Origin: Chrysemys picta bellii
Lineage: Eukaryota > Chordata > Testudines > Emydidae
DNA length: 64,000 bases
Reading direction: 5' to 3'
Assembly (NCBI RefSeq): GCF_011386835.1
Contig: NC_088797.1
Span: 89,600,264-89,664,263 of the forward strand
Of the stretch, positions 39,626 to 51,003 are shown in pieces. Each line of letters opens with the position of its first letter. Position 1 is the first letter of the stretch. A program made the translations under genes and the position numbers. Under the pieces are notes generated by a model, which worked only from the letters and a program-made list of their open reading frames with translations, did not search any database and was not told where the DNA came from.

Positions 39626-42600
39626 TTTAAAACAAGGTTTTGTATCTGTTCAAAATGTCAGCTGAGTGAGTCTGTCTTTCAAGCCTTAGATTGTTTTGAA
39701 GCCACAAATTCTGAAGCCACCAAAGCCAGAAGAAGAGAAATTACTGGGTCAGTATAACAGTTGAACCCCATTATGAAAGAGAATCTATTGTGGTAGCCTA
39801 TATACATTTTGTATATCTCCCTAGGGAGAGAAAACTTATGATCAGGTAACTGGCAGACAGCTTTCATTATTATTTGTATACTGTCATGATGCCTAATCCT
39901 GCAAACATTGCTATGATATCTTTACTGTGCATGTGAGAGTCATTGAATGCTTTTTGCAGGGATTGTTCGGAAGCCGCTAATTTTTATGTAGAAGACATTT
40001 AAGAAACTTAAATAGAAATCCTATATATGGTAGCTGGAATAAAATGTACCCCAATAGATTTAAATACAGCACTGGTGCCATGGTAAACCTTGCATTAAAT
40101 GTAAGCACGCAATTGTTAAAATCAATTAGGCAGGTACCTGCAGGAGATAGCTATTAATTAGTGTCATTTGTGTGTCCTGTCCCATGAAAGATTTTGCATC
40201 CGTGTGTAAAAGGTAGAGATTTATATTCTGAGTCAGACAATAGCTCAGAAGACATGCTCATAATTACTGTTCAGCAGTGAAGGCTACTCTCTTTAAGATG
40301 ACTGCATGAGAAGAAATGTTGAGTTTGCCCTTTGAAAGGCAAGTTCATCTCTCATTGGGAATGAATTTACAAAATTATTTTGCTTTAAGTGAACATTATG
40401 TAGCAAACCGCATCAATGGACCCAGATCACATTCAAGTTTGCATAATGTTATGTATAATACCTGCTGATTTTTTCTAAGCTGTTATTGGTGACGAGCCAA
40501 AACCTAAAGAAGCAGGCTCAGAAATTCCTTAATGCATATTATGACAAACTAGCAGTAACCATAATGTTCATATACGATGAAAATAATTGTGTACTTTATT
40601 TGTCATGTTCTCTACTTTGTTTTCTACCTTATACTTGATTTGGAGCAGATGTGAAAATAGGATTTTCGCCTCCAATGCCACCAACTTCCTTTTATTGTAA
40701 AGTAATGTAATGTTAATATAGCCTATGAATCTAAGTATTTAATGACCTTCACATCAAAAAAATACCTTCCGCTGAGTTATTCAGTGTCATTCTGTAGAAC
40801 TGCATAAACCAGACAATTGTGAACTTTCCAACTAAAGTCAAGAGAATCAAATATGTAGAAATTTCAAATAACCATCACCGTATACTCTATGGGTAGTCTG
40901 TATTGTGACTTTGTTTTTCCCTCAAGAACTATGAGTAAAACTTGCTTTGTCCTTGAGATTATCCAGTACATTGAACTGGACTAATTGTTTCAGTTAAAGT
41001 AATGCTTCCTAGATCTGCTACCCTCTTAAGTCTTTTGCTTCTGAAATGTATCACCAATGAAGACAGCTAATGGTGAGTGGGTCTATCCCAGAAGAAAGAG
41101 TACTGGCTCTTTCAATTAATAATCATAGCAGACAGTGTTGCTAAATGAGAAAGTGGATGAGATTAGTGTTTAAGGCTTATGCAGCAAAGCAAATATTTCA
41201 AATATAAAGCAGATGCTTAGAGAAGGAGATGTCATGTGTTGGAGTTAATCTCCACAAACAGCTTTATAATTGTCTGAACTTATGATATTACATTTTACAG
41301 TAAGTGAAACTGCTAGTTATATGGGTTGCTAATATGAATATCCGATTACTTGATACAAACAGAACTAGATTTCAGAATGTGGTTATGTAAATGAAGGATT
41401 TAGAGTACTTGGAAAAGACTTTAATGCAATGATACTTTCTTCTCTTTTCAAATGTCTTATCATGTGTTAGCCATCCAGACTTGGCTATATCGAAGTGGCC
41501 AACCGAGAGCGTTTTTAAAAGGACAATGGGAAGTGAAAATAGAACAATCCTCTAAGTTTTAAAATAGCTCACTGAAATCTGTGCTTTATCCTGTTTTCCA
41601 AAAATAAGATTATAAATCTTAAAGGATTTAAATCTCTCCTTTCAGATCTCCTAATGAATGACAATTGGCAGTTCTATTTTATTTTTTTCTTAACTTATAT
41701 TCACTGAAAAATAAAATTTAATAAATCATCAGAGGCAGGAACCTTTTCAAATCCCTAATGGTAAAATTCAGCCGTGTTAGGAGAATAATTGTTTATTCAT
41801 GTGGAACTTCTTGAAAAGACTTTCAAAGTAAATGTAACCTCTGTTTACCCAACATTTCCATTTCTATGATAATTTTTTGGTTTTAAGTGTCAAATAGAAT
41901 GAGCTCAGCTACTTCACTGACAAGTGCTGTAAAATGTTGGGGCCTGACTCTGCTGAATGCCTCAGTACTCGTAGGTTCAGAAATTTGGTAAATTTTAGTT
42001 ACTACATCCTTCACTATAAAGCTATTAGTTCAGTATTACAGTGACTAGGGGGAAACCACCATCTGATCAGCCCTGATACTGCACTCCTTTCACTTTGCAA
42101 AAAAAACTTTGATGCGGGTCTCTACAGAAAAATGAGGTTACAAGACCTCATCCATGAACTTTGATGGATAGTGCTATAGCTAATAACACTAGAGAGAATG
42201 AAGTACAGTGGTGCCTCTTGGAAGGCCTTTTGCTGGTAGTGATGTTTGAGTTAGGGGGAACTCAGACTGGTCAGGCTCCAGTTTTCAGTTGAAATGTGAT
42301 TTATAAACAAGTTGCAGGAATCAACTAAGCACATGGATGCTGCTTGAACTTGCATCAACACTACATACAGTTATTTTCTGGGGGTGGTCTTAGGTTCCCA
42401 AGAACTGAGAGGAATTGTTTGAGAACTCTATTCCCTAGTTCATACTCACTTGCCTCCTGTATCACTGGGTCTGAGCTTGTCCAAAACTTTCAAGCTTTCT
42501 CATGAACCTTTTCATGATCCCTCCCAGCCTATCCTGGTCTGCACCTAAAGCCCAATTAAAGAGACAGTAGCAGATCCCCAAAAGGCAAACATAACTTCAC

Positions 42601-43205
42601 ACAAAATACTCAGACTAGACTTGAGACCTAAGCACAGCATCAGTGTTAATTGTAGAGCACTCTTTACTACAGCTGCAGATGATACACTGGTAAGTGACCC
42701 AGAGTGAATGACTGACTGTTCCAGCGATTTTTCATTATGAACTATCCCCAGGGATAAGGCTACTAAATTCTGGCTCTCAACTCCACTGAAGTTCATAATT
42801 TAAAACATCTCCCCTTGCAAATTTCCTCTTTGCTATAAGCCATATGGTCCAACTTAATGTTTCATGAAAACTATCCCCAAATGTTTTATGGAGTTAAATA
42901 ATAATTACAGTGTTAAAATAAAATAATAATAATAAAAAGAAATCACGTGGAAATGGAAACAGAGCAAGAGAGAAGAGTTATGTCTTCAAATGAGATTTAT
43001 AAATAGTGATCTGAAGCAGTACAGAAATAGCGAAGACAGTCCCAGGTAACTGGAGCTGCAGGAAAAAATGGTCCTCGAGTCAACACTTTTGAGATTGTTT
43101 TGAAATGCAGGATAGAAAGAGGCTGGTGCTAGAGATATAAGTGGATTAGGAGGAGAATAGAAAGAAACAATTTTCAGAAGGCAGGCTGCAGATATTTCAG
43201 TTTTC
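39626..43205. other. repeat-poor non-coding stretch
   Basis: About 3.6 kb without a recognisable transposon, gene or long open frame. It is AT-rich with short homopolymers (for example an AATAAT run near 42903-42935). It could be intronic or intergenic host DNA. Confidence 0.5.
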
Positions 43206-43206
43206 A

Positions 43207-43450
43207 AAATGAAGCAACAGTGTGCTCTAGTGAAGAGGGCATTGAACTGGGTTTCAGGAGACCTGCATTCTATTCTTGGCTCTGCCATTGATCTGTATTG
43301 TGACCTCACGTAAGTCACATCACCTCTCACCCTTTTTTCTGTCTTGTCTATTCAGACTATCAGCTTTTCCTATAGAGACTGTCTCTTATGATGTTTGTAC
43401 AATATCTTGCACAATGGGGCCCTGATCTCAGTTGGTGTCTTGAGTTAATA
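43207..43450 (+). repeat. MIR-type SINE
   Basis: The full order is visible: TGCTCTAGTGAAGAGGGCAT, GGTTTCAGGAGACCTGCATT, TTGGCTCTGCCATTGATCTG, GACCTCACGTAAGTCAC (core-domain phrases), then TTCAGACTATCAGC, TGTTTGTACAATATCTTGCA and CAATGGGGCCCTGATCTC. This is the tRNA-related head, core and tail of an amniote MIR-class SINE. Confidence 0.75.
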
Positions 43451-44417
43451 ATCCTGAAATGAATGGCAAACTAATAGAGTTGTTTGGGGGGTAGGATGAG
43501 GTCACATTTCTTTGTACTGTAGGTGAAAGGTTGGCAGCAGCATTCTGCATAAAACTACTGGTTTCCAAAAGCAGCCTAACAGGGTGGGAAGGAATGATGT
43601 ACAGTGGCACAAATGTATGAAAAAAATTGTAACCATCACAAATAGCTGGGACTGAGACTGGCAAAAGTGCCTTCAGTGAATGAGGCAGGTTTATTTTTGC
43701 AGTCATCAACGACAGGTTTTCAGCCAAAGGGGCAAGCTGAGAATTGTTATTGCTAATAATGACATTTTTATTTCGTGATGATATCACTAATATTGCAAAT
43801 GCAACCCTGGGGTAACATCCTGCATGTGATATTGCAGGCAAGAAACAATTCCGTTGCAAACACTGCTATTTTGGACAGTTCCAGAAAAGCTAATTGCTAG
43901 TTACACTAAGTCAGAAGACAGAAGTCATGGTTAGACTCATGCCCACGCCTCAGTAATGATGTATTGAAATAGTCTGAAACCGCAAAGTCTAGAGATTTTT
44001 GCACTGTAGGCAAAAGAAAGAAGCCACTAGGTCAGTTTCAAAAGGAAGAAGGAGAGAGAGAGAGAGAGAAGAAACTTACAAAAGTTCAAAAGTTTTAACA
44101 AACTGACTTTTACTGTAAAACACAGAAGCCGGAATCACCTGCAGATAAGAAAGAGAGAGCTCATGTGTAATGTAAAAGGGGAAAATAATTCAAAAACACA
44201 GAGATCTTTGAAGTAGAACATTTTAATTTTAAAGGAATGCTTATCTTGGAATGTAACAGAACCAGCACATTAGAGTGAGAATCTGCTACAGATGCTTAGC
44301 TTAGCTACAGATGCCTTTGTGTGCCATCAGTGTCCTAGGCAGTGAGGGTGGCTGTGACTTACTGGCCAAGCACCATACAGGTCAGTCCAAATAGAGGGTT
44401 TAGCTTTTAAAAGTGCC
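43451..44417. other. unassigned stretch with GA microsatellite
   Basis: A (GA)n run lies at about 44050-44070. The rest is non-coding with no repeat family recognised; the 143-codon minus frame at 43428-43859 has no recognisable motif. Confidence 0.45.
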
Positions 44418-44420
44418 TAA

Positions 44421-45186
44421 GACCTTGTCTACACTAAACTTACTTTGGTATAAGATATGTCAATAAGGGGTGTACATAATCCACAGCCCTGAGCGACGTA
44501 AGTTACACTGACCTAAGCACCCATGTGGACAGCTGCAGGAGAGCTGCTCTCGCCAACGTAGCTACTGTCTCTTGTGCAGGGCTGGCTTTAGGATTTTTGC
44601 TGCCCCAAGCAAAAACAATTTTGGCCGCCCCCCCCCTCGTTTTTTTCTTACCCCACCCCCGGCCCCGCCTCAACTCCGCCCTTTCCCCAAATCCCCAGCC
44701 CTGCCTCCTCCCCCCAGGCTCTCAAGCCTAGGAGGGAGGGAGGGAGAGGGAGAAGCAGCGCGTGCGCCGCGGCCACTCGGGGTCTCCCCCTCCCTCCCGG
44801 GTTTGAGAGCCTGGGAGGGAGGGCAAGCAGCGGTGCGCGAATCAGCTGTTTCGCGCGCCGCGGCCGCTCGGGATCTCCCCCTCCCTCCCGGGTTTGAGAG
44901 CCTGGGAGGGAGGGGGAGCAGCGGCGCGCAAGCGGCAGCAGCGGAGGTGAGTTAGGGCGGCTGTGGCACATTTTAGGGGCGGCATGGCCCGCGCCAGAAT
45001 GCCGCCCCTAAAAATGTGCCACCCCAAGCACCAGCTTATTTTGCTGGTGCCTAGAGCCGGCCCTGCTCTTGTGGGAGATGGAGTAATTAAGCTGACAGGA
45101 GAGCTTTCTCCCATCGGCTTACAGTGTCTTCACCAGAAGTGCTACAGAAGCTGCGCAGCTGCAGCACTTCTAGTGTAGATGTAGCC
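44421..45186. mobile_element. Harbinger-type MITE, split by a hAT element
   Basis: Ends GACCTTGTCTACACTA and (inverted right) GGCTACATCTACACTAG, with the perfect 3-bp duplication TAA (44418-44420 and 45187-45189). The MITE itself is about 270 bp; the remainder is the hAT copy at 44577-45065 with its own duplication. The right half contains palindromic GCTGCGCAGCTGCAGC. Confidence 0.9.
44577..45065. mobile_element. non-autonomous hAT-type element, CAGGGC family, copy 4
   Basis: CAGGGCTGGCTTTAGGATTT at left and CTAGAGCCGGCCCTG at right, with the perfect 8-bp duplication CTCTTGTG (44569-44576 and 45066-45073). The interior is very GC-rich. It contains two tandem units of about 115 bp built on GCGCCGCGGCC...TCTCCCCCTCCCTCCCGGG and GAGAGCCTGGGAGGGAGGG, which also pair as hairpins. 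Open frames here are composition artefacts. Confidence 0.93.
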
Positions 45187-45189
45187 TAA

Positions 45190-45423
45190 GGGCTAGTCTT
45201 CACTAGCAATGGCAGTGCTTTAACGTGGCTGTGTAGTCGCGGCAGAGCAAACCACCCCCACGAGGTGTGTAGCTACTAGCACTGGGAGCACGGTTCCCAG
45301 CACTAGTGCACTGTGTACACTGCCACTTTACAGCGCTGACACTTGCAGTGCTCGGTGTGTGTGTGTGTTTTCACACCCCTGAGTGAGAAAGTTGCAGCGC
45401 TGTACAGTGGCAGTGTAGGCAAG
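45190..45423. mobile_element. Harbinger-type MITE sharing a TAA with its neighbour
   Basis: Ends GGGCTAGTCTTCACTAG and inverted CTTGCCTACACTGCCAC; flanks TAA (45187-45189) and TAA (45424-45426). The left TAA is also the right duplication of the preceding MITE, so the two are head to tail with no spacer. Interior includes a GT run (45356-45369) and the GTGCACTGTGTACACTGCC segment. Confidence 0.85.
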
Positions 45424-45426
45424 TAA

Positions 45427-45592
45427 CTTTCCCTCCATTCCTTTTCCCACTATGGCTGGAGGGATGTTAACAGGCCACTTCACCTTGAATGGTCCTTGAA
45501 ATGTTTTAACTACTCTGATAAACATTTGTTGCATTTTGCATTTAGGTGGGAGAGTCTCAGTACATTTCCCAGACTTGAAGAAGAGCTCTGGC
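45427..45592 (+). mobile_element. Penelope-like element tail, copy C
   Basis: GGATGTTAACAGGCCACTTC, CACCTTGAATGGTCC and TTTCCCAGACTTGAAGAAG match in order the non-coding tail of PLE copy B (19563-19675) and the start of its terminal repeat (24033-24060). TTGAAGA at 45575-45581 begins the hammerhead-like core, which is cut off by the hAT insertion at 45593. Confidence 0.8.
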
Positions 45593-45722
45593 CAGGGCTG
45601 GCTCCAGGGTTTTTGCTGCCCCAAGCGGCGCAAAAAAAAAAAAAAAAAAAAAAAAAGCCGCGATTGCGATCTGCGGTGGCAATTTGGCGGGACGACCAAG
45701 TGTTCTGGGGATTTTTCTTTAT
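45593..45722 (+). mobile_element. hAT-type element, CAGGGC family, truncated copy
   Basis: Left end CAGGGCTGGCTCCAGGGTTT followed by TTTGCTGCCCCAAGC, an A-run (45632-45656), and GCCGCGATTGCGATCTGC, which matches copy 1 near 905-925. The right inverted end and the 8-bp duplication are missing, so the right boundary is approximate. Confidence 0.75.
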
Positions 45723-45739
45723 ACTGCCGTTTCAAGTAT

Positions 45740-46590
45740 AAAACTACTAAATCCAGGTTCTCCACTGAATTCACTGAAGTTCATTAGCCACTGGGCAGGC
45801 AAGTTTTCTGTCTAGAAACATGAGGGACACTGCCAAATTAAATAGTCATAAAAATGATCAGCCTTAAAACTGACTCTCCTTGGAGATCTTGGGCTGGATT
45901 GTCTTGTTCATTTGAACAATGATCAATGCAGGACCACAGGGGAATAGTGAGGGAAGTGGAGGACAAAAGTGGTGTTGTGACACTTTTGCATGTTCCTGAT
46001 CCTGGGGCTGTTTGGAGGCCACTTTGACCCCTATGCAACTTAGAGCAGCCACAGGTCTGCTCCAATTTGCAGCTGGGAGCCAATGGCTCCACTGAGGGGA
46101 CTGAGCATGACAGAGGAATCATGGACATTGATGGAATGGAAATCTTGGAAAAGCTGTATGGCAGGGTAGGGGGGAAATGTTAAAGGAAATTAAGTGATCC
46201 CCAGAAAGAGTGAATTCACCATTGAGAGATCAGAGCATGAGAGCTGTATCCATTCTGTGTGGCCATTTTGTGAGTGGAGCACTTGTTCCAGGTTTGAAGG
46301 TTAAATTAGGAGGTATGAGCAGAGACATGGGAGGTTTAATGGGTCCAGTGGGACACCAACATAGAAGTTGAAGTCACCAAGGATGAAAGTGGGAAATTTT
46401 GAAGACAGAAAGAGGGAGAAGCAATGTCAAAATCAGAGGAAGGTGGACAGGGAGGAGTTCAGGGCCATGATAGATGATAGCTTCCTGGATGAGGAAGAGG
46501 GGAGAGAGAAACCTAATGGTGAATTGTTTAAAGGACTGAATGAGGAAGGAGGAGGAGGAGCCTGGAATCGGGATGAGCAGTAGACTAAAA
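45740..46590 (-). pseudogene. LINE endonuclease fragment (L2-like), decayed
   Basis: In minus-strand translation PTFILGDFNFYVGVPLDPLN at about 46395-46335 carries GDFN, the signature of apurinic-type LINE endonucleases. QNGHTEWIQL follows at about the expected spacing (cognate of HxxGHTLDLV). Upstream sequence (46400-46590) would be the preceding part of the endonuclease but is unreadable in one frame. Stops are frequent. The clade (L2 or L3/CR1) is inferred from the motif spacing. Confidence 0.5.
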
Positions 46591-47257
46591 GACTTTTCTT
46601 TTCCACATTGGAATATTTAATTTATCAAGATATAAATTTCTGAAAACCAGAACTTTTCATGGACAGCTTGGCTGATGCTTAACTAAAGGGACTGTACTGG
46701 GTGTTATTAGGATGTCCCTTGTGGCAAAACCAAACAAAATGTAGCAGTAGCAAAGTGTGGTATATGTAGATCTGTAATTGTTTTTGTGTACTGCACTCTT
46801 ACATTTCAGAGGAACTGCCGGGTGCAGCTTGTTAGAGGAGACACACTGTGCCCTTTCTAATGGAGGCTTTCCTTTTTTTCTTTGTTTTGGTGCTGCCTTT
46901 AATCTTGAACAGCCATTCTGCATGGAAGCGTGGGCGGCTCGATGCATGTGGAAAACAAGACCCAATGCAATAAAACTATTTTAAGATTAATACCTTGAAC
47001 CTCACAGTAAGGTTTCCTTCCCACTGCCTGCATCAAGCTGTTTTTAATTTTAGAATCAAGCTCTTTGCTTTTCAAGCAATTAGCATGATCTTGAAAATGA
47101 TGACGGGCAGTGCTCTTCTGACACATTCGAAAATTATACAGTGAACTCTGAACATTGACATTTTGCCAGGCACGTGAATGATGCCGAATGTGTACAGTGT
47201 ATATGCTGGCAGTTTCAAAAACATGTTTGTGATTTAAAAAAAAAAAAAGATTAATAC
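46591..47257. other. unassigned non-coding stretch
   Basis: Short open frames without motifs; an A-run at 47238-47249. No repeat family recognised. Confidence 0.4.
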
Positions 47258-47965
47258 ACTGTGTACTTATGACATCGGGGTTGCAATCCAGACCAGTGAG
47301 GGGTTGTGTTACTACCTACCCTGCAACCTGGGGTGCCTCACAATGCTTTGTGGTTGTCATTTCCAACCTGGGATCCTCACAAACAGCCAAACAACATGCA
47401 GGTCACACCCAAAGTTCAAAGGCGGTTTCTTTTGTCGTCTTAGATGAAAAAGTGAGAGATTGATAGGGAGAGAAACCTTGGAGAGTTTTTGCCACTCACT
47501 TTTGTAGTCCAGTCCCACTTTGAAATGCATTTTCATGAGGGTTACCCCTAGATACATTTTATTCCTGCTGTGAGGCCCTAGATTCTGGTGGTGAAAGAGG
47601 TTTCATGTTGTTGTTTGCTAAAATGCAGATTTGCCTGGTCTCCCTCTTGCTGTCTCAAGTAGCTCGTTTACTACTTATGTGTAAATTGAGATAAACACAC
47701 ATTCCTTTGTGGTACCAGTGGACCTGCTTAACCACTCCTGCCTAACTGGGGCTACGTGAGTTTGAACATGTGCTACCAACACCAAAGAGGGGAAATTCAC
47801 GACTTTACATATAATACACATTTCACCATGATATTAATGACCAGCAAATTATTAGTTTTCAAATGTTACCTCACAAGGCATATTTTGTACAAAGGTTATT
47901 ACAATGGTGTGCAAGGTGTTAATACAGGTGCATTCAATCTCAGTACTTCTAGAGGTGCCAGTGTG
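47258..47965. repeat. possible unclassified interspersed repeat
   Basis: The style of this segment (CTGCAACCTGGGGTGCCTC, AACCTGGGATCCTCACAAAC, ACATGCTACC-type and TTTCAAATGTTACCTCACA phrases) resembles LTR or internal retroelement DNA rather than unique sequence. No ends, duplications or coding motifs were found, so it stays unclassified. Confidence 0.3.
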
Positions 47966-48639
47966 CATGCATATGTAAATGCTTTCTAGAGTGCTTGGTA
48001 CTTTAAGATGCGATGTAGGGAGTCTACAAGGCAAAGCCAAAGGCAGCTATAAATTCACATGCTACCAACTCTAGATGGAGGGGGCAGGAACAGGAAAAAT
48101 ATGAAGTTCCCCTAATTTAAAAATAAATTAGAGAGGCCCAAGTCTGCAGTGAGAAACTGCCAGCAGCACCAATCCTGCATCTAAGAACTTGGGGCTGATA
48201 GCCTTAACCTTAGTAAGTGTCTTGCTGGCTTTCTTGAAATACCATTGACTACTGTACTCCACAGGCTAGTACTAGCAGACAGAGGGGTCTCTTCAGCAGC
48301 TTGGATTACTGCGGGGAGAGAGGGGTGCGGGGGGGAGGGGGGGAAGAGAAGCACTTGTTTTTACTGTTCAGGGAGATTAACTGCTATCCCTGTTTGCTCT
48401 GGTTCACAAGAGGAGGAGAAGCTGCAGGCACAGCATCTACTGCTTAATGTTGCTATCATTGCTGCCCTGCTCCTGCCTGTGTTGTTGCTGCTGCCGCCGC
48501 TGCCGACAATTTCACTTGCAGCTGTTTTTGTTGCGCTGTGATTACAGCAGCATCTTCTCCTGTCTTTTACTCTGGCTCTTTGAAATTAAATGAAGTTGGT
48601 CTGTGTAGGTGGAAGGGACAGTGAGGGTGCTCTGCTTCC
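47966..48639. other. unassigned stretch with G-rich and CTG/CCG-rich tracts
   Basis: A G-rich purine tract (about 48316-48352) and a TTGTTGCTGCTGCCGCCGCT tract (about 48480-48500) stand out. The 98-codon frame across them (48245-48541) has a hydrophobic end that follows from the CTG repeats. No gene could be supported. Confidence 0.4.
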
Positions 48640-49048
48640 TGTAGGTTATCCTCCTGTGAAGGGGTTCACTCAGTACAGGAGTGCCTCCTCATGGCCAGGT
48701 GTGGCACAGCAGCTCTGGCCCCATATGGCATCCTTTCCCACTCCAGTGGTCTCTCTTCCCTCTGTCCAGGTCACGAATTAGTCCATCCCTTCTAGGGTAC
48801 TCTCTCTCCATATCCTGCCCTTCTTTCAGGGTGTATCACCAGAACCTATTCCACCCCTGGGCAGCTTTATGGCTTCTCAGCCGCTTGCCACCTTGTTCTA
48901 GTCAGGCAAGTATCCAAGGACTTTTTCTTTCTGCTGGGCTTCTTCCTCACCACCTCTCTATTCAGGCAGCCAGACTCTCTCTCTTTCTGACCACCACCTG
49001 CTTTCTTTCAGTATCACCCATTAACCCCCTCTCTCAGATCCTGTCACA
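48640..49048 (+). mobile_element. LTR-like fragment
   Basis: Pyrimidine-rich sequence ending TCAGATCCTGTCACA resembles the ends of the LTR at 51004-51664 and of the insertion at 15735-16416. GTTCACTCAGTACAGGAGTG and GTGTGGCACAGCAGCTCTGG fall near the left part. The left edge and target duplication are not visible. Confidence 0.4.
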
Positions 49049-49689
49049 AGGATTCATAGACACTATGGTAATAAAATAATAAATAATAATTTTGGGACCT
49101 TGAAGGTTCATCTCCTGTTGGAAGAGAAACAGATGTCTTGGTATTTTTTAATGTAAATTGTTTTATTTACTATGTAGACCTTTCTTTGAACAGAGGTGGT
49201 CACAAACAGCATGCAGGCAATTCTCGCTTTCTGGAAACTTAGCTAAAATCAATATGCAGTTTCAGACTCTAGTTAGAGAGCTTTAGGAAGTGAGCAAACT
49301 CTCCTGCTACTTGCCACAGCCCTCCCCAAAAGAAATAGCATCACAAAACTAACAAATCATTTCTTCAAAAACTGAACTGTGCCTGACTGCTAAGAAAAAG
49401 AACTTGTAAAACAATGTGTAACTGTGCCACCTGGTGACTCCCACCCTATCATTAGAGACATGATTACAATTTCCAAGAACACCTTCACCAGCAAAGACTC
49501 TTCAGTTCTCACCCCCACCTTTTCTAAGCTTCCCTCCAAAAATAAATGGGGGGGGGGGGCGGGGAGAGAATCTCAGGATTTCCTTAATACTAAACCTAGA
49601 TGAGAGGGAATCCCTGCTCTCAACAACCAACAAAAGTAGGGAGGGCTCTGCTGGCTAGATGATGAAGTGCCCAGTCATGTGTCAGCAGG
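49049..49689. other. unassigned non-coding stretch
   Basis: A G-run at 49549-49560 and AT-rich DNA. No gene or repeat ends seen. Confidence 0.4.
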
Positions 49690-50640
49690 TCCATGTAACC
49701 GAGTGACTATCCCCTTAAGGGTAGTAAAGACTAGTAGTCAGTCAACACCTGCCCTGTGATGTGTCCCATTAACTCCTGGGATGCTTTCAAGTGGGTGAAG
49801 ACCTAGAGAAGGCAGAGCTAGGTGTTGGGAGAGGGACAAATGGTTGCAGGGTAATAATTAAGGCTTGGGAAAAACCCAGGCTCCTGTTTCTTTAAGGGCC
49901 CAGGACGAGGAGTCTTGTGATGGGGATGGTGCAGGGTTCCCCTTTCTCCCAGCCAATTGGGACAAGCGCTGGGAAAAAGACTATATATTCCGTGTCTTCC
50001 TTCAAAATAAGTGAGAGATTAGTGGGAGAAGGTCTGCCTGTTGAACGCTCCTAGCCCAAGGATGAAAGGACTGCTTGGAGAAGCAGGCTGAGGCTCTACA
50101 GCTGGTCTAAATTACAACTCCAGCTCCAAGAAGGATAGATGGGGGTTCCAGTCTTAAGAAGGACTGTCTGAATTACAGCTCGGCTCCAAGAAGAGGGCTG
50201 GGGTCTCTTAAACAGGGGAAGGAAAGGGACCAGGACTCTTAGGCCTGGTCCCCACTAACCCCCCACTTTGGACTAAGGTACTTCGAATTCAGCTACGTTA
50301 TTAACGTAGCTGAATTTGCGTACCTTAGTCCGAACTTACCGCAGGTCCAGATGCGGCAGGGAGGCTCCCCTGTCGATGCCGCGTACTCCTCTCGCCGAGC
50401 TGGAGTACTGGCGTAGACGGCAAGCACTTCTGGGATCGATTTATCGCGTCTAAACCAGACGCGATAAATCGATCCCAGAACATCGATTGCCTGCCGCCGG
50501 ACCCTCCGGTAAGTGTAGACGTACCCTTACATGGACCCAGAGGGGGCCTGAAGTTGAGTGGTTAAAGAAATTAGTTATTTTAGGTAGAATGAGTTAATAA
50601 ACCAGACCCCACAAAGGGGATTAGTTTGAATAAATCTGGT
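49690..50640 (+). mobile_element. LTR-like remnant, split by a MITE
   Basis: Purine-rich sequence with a possible TATA stretch (ACTATATATTCCGTG, 49979-49993), repeated CTCGGCTCCAAGAAG/CCAGCTCCAAGAAGG units (50115-50205), and GAGTTAATAAACCAGACCCC (50588-50607) containing AATAAA, which together look like a promoter-to-poly(A) LTR. A Harbinger-type MITE interrupts it at 50242-50526. No matching ends were found, so limits are approximate. Confidence 0.4.
50242..50526. mobile_element. Harbinger-type MITE with two large internal hairpins
   Basis: Starts GGCCTGGTCCCCACTAA, ends AAGTGTAGACGTACCC, with perfect TTA duplications (50239-50241 and 50527-50529). Two palindromes lie inside: about 50270-50332 (arms GGACTAAGGTAC...CAGCTACGTTA) and about 50432-50477 (arms GGGATCGATTTATCGCGTCT). 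The near-perfect arms suggest a recent insertion. Confidence 0.93.
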
Positions 50641-50999
50641 TTGGGCAGTTCTCTGAAAGAAAAGTGGAAAGATGCTGCAGAGCCACACTTGGCCAGCAGG
50701 ACACATGCTGCAAGGCAGACATACAGCTCATTACATTGTGTTTAAGGCCCTTTGTTTGTGGTTTTCATTTTGTTTAAAATTTCCTGGGAATTTATTGGTT
50801 TGTTCATTACAAAACCAAACACACACACACACAAAAATCAGTGCAAAAATTAACATTAGTGTTTTCTGGGTAAATATTGGGGTTAGTATTGGGGGAACAT
50901 GAGGACAGAAAAAAGCAACAAATAAAGAGAAGCAGGAGTATTGAAAGAGAAAGCAGTTTAATGCTGTGGTTTATTTCATGAACTGTGCATTAACAGTAC
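50641..50999. other. unassigned stretch with AC microsatellite
   Basis: An (AC)n run lies at 50818-50832. Nothing else was recognised. Confidence 0.4.
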
Positions 51000-51003
51000 A
51001 TAC

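Noticed and set aside
44525..45114. Overlapping open frames of 90-127 codons
   Set aside because: They come from the GC-rich tandem units of hAT copy 4 and appear on both strands.
45357..45370. GT run as a separate microsatellite locus
   Set aside because: It is short and internal to a well-bounded MITE, so it is described there.
48245..48541. 98-codon frame with a hydrophobic C-terminus resembling a membrane segment
   Set aside because: The hydrophobic run is encoded by a CTG/GTTGCTG-rich simple tract; no other support for a gene.
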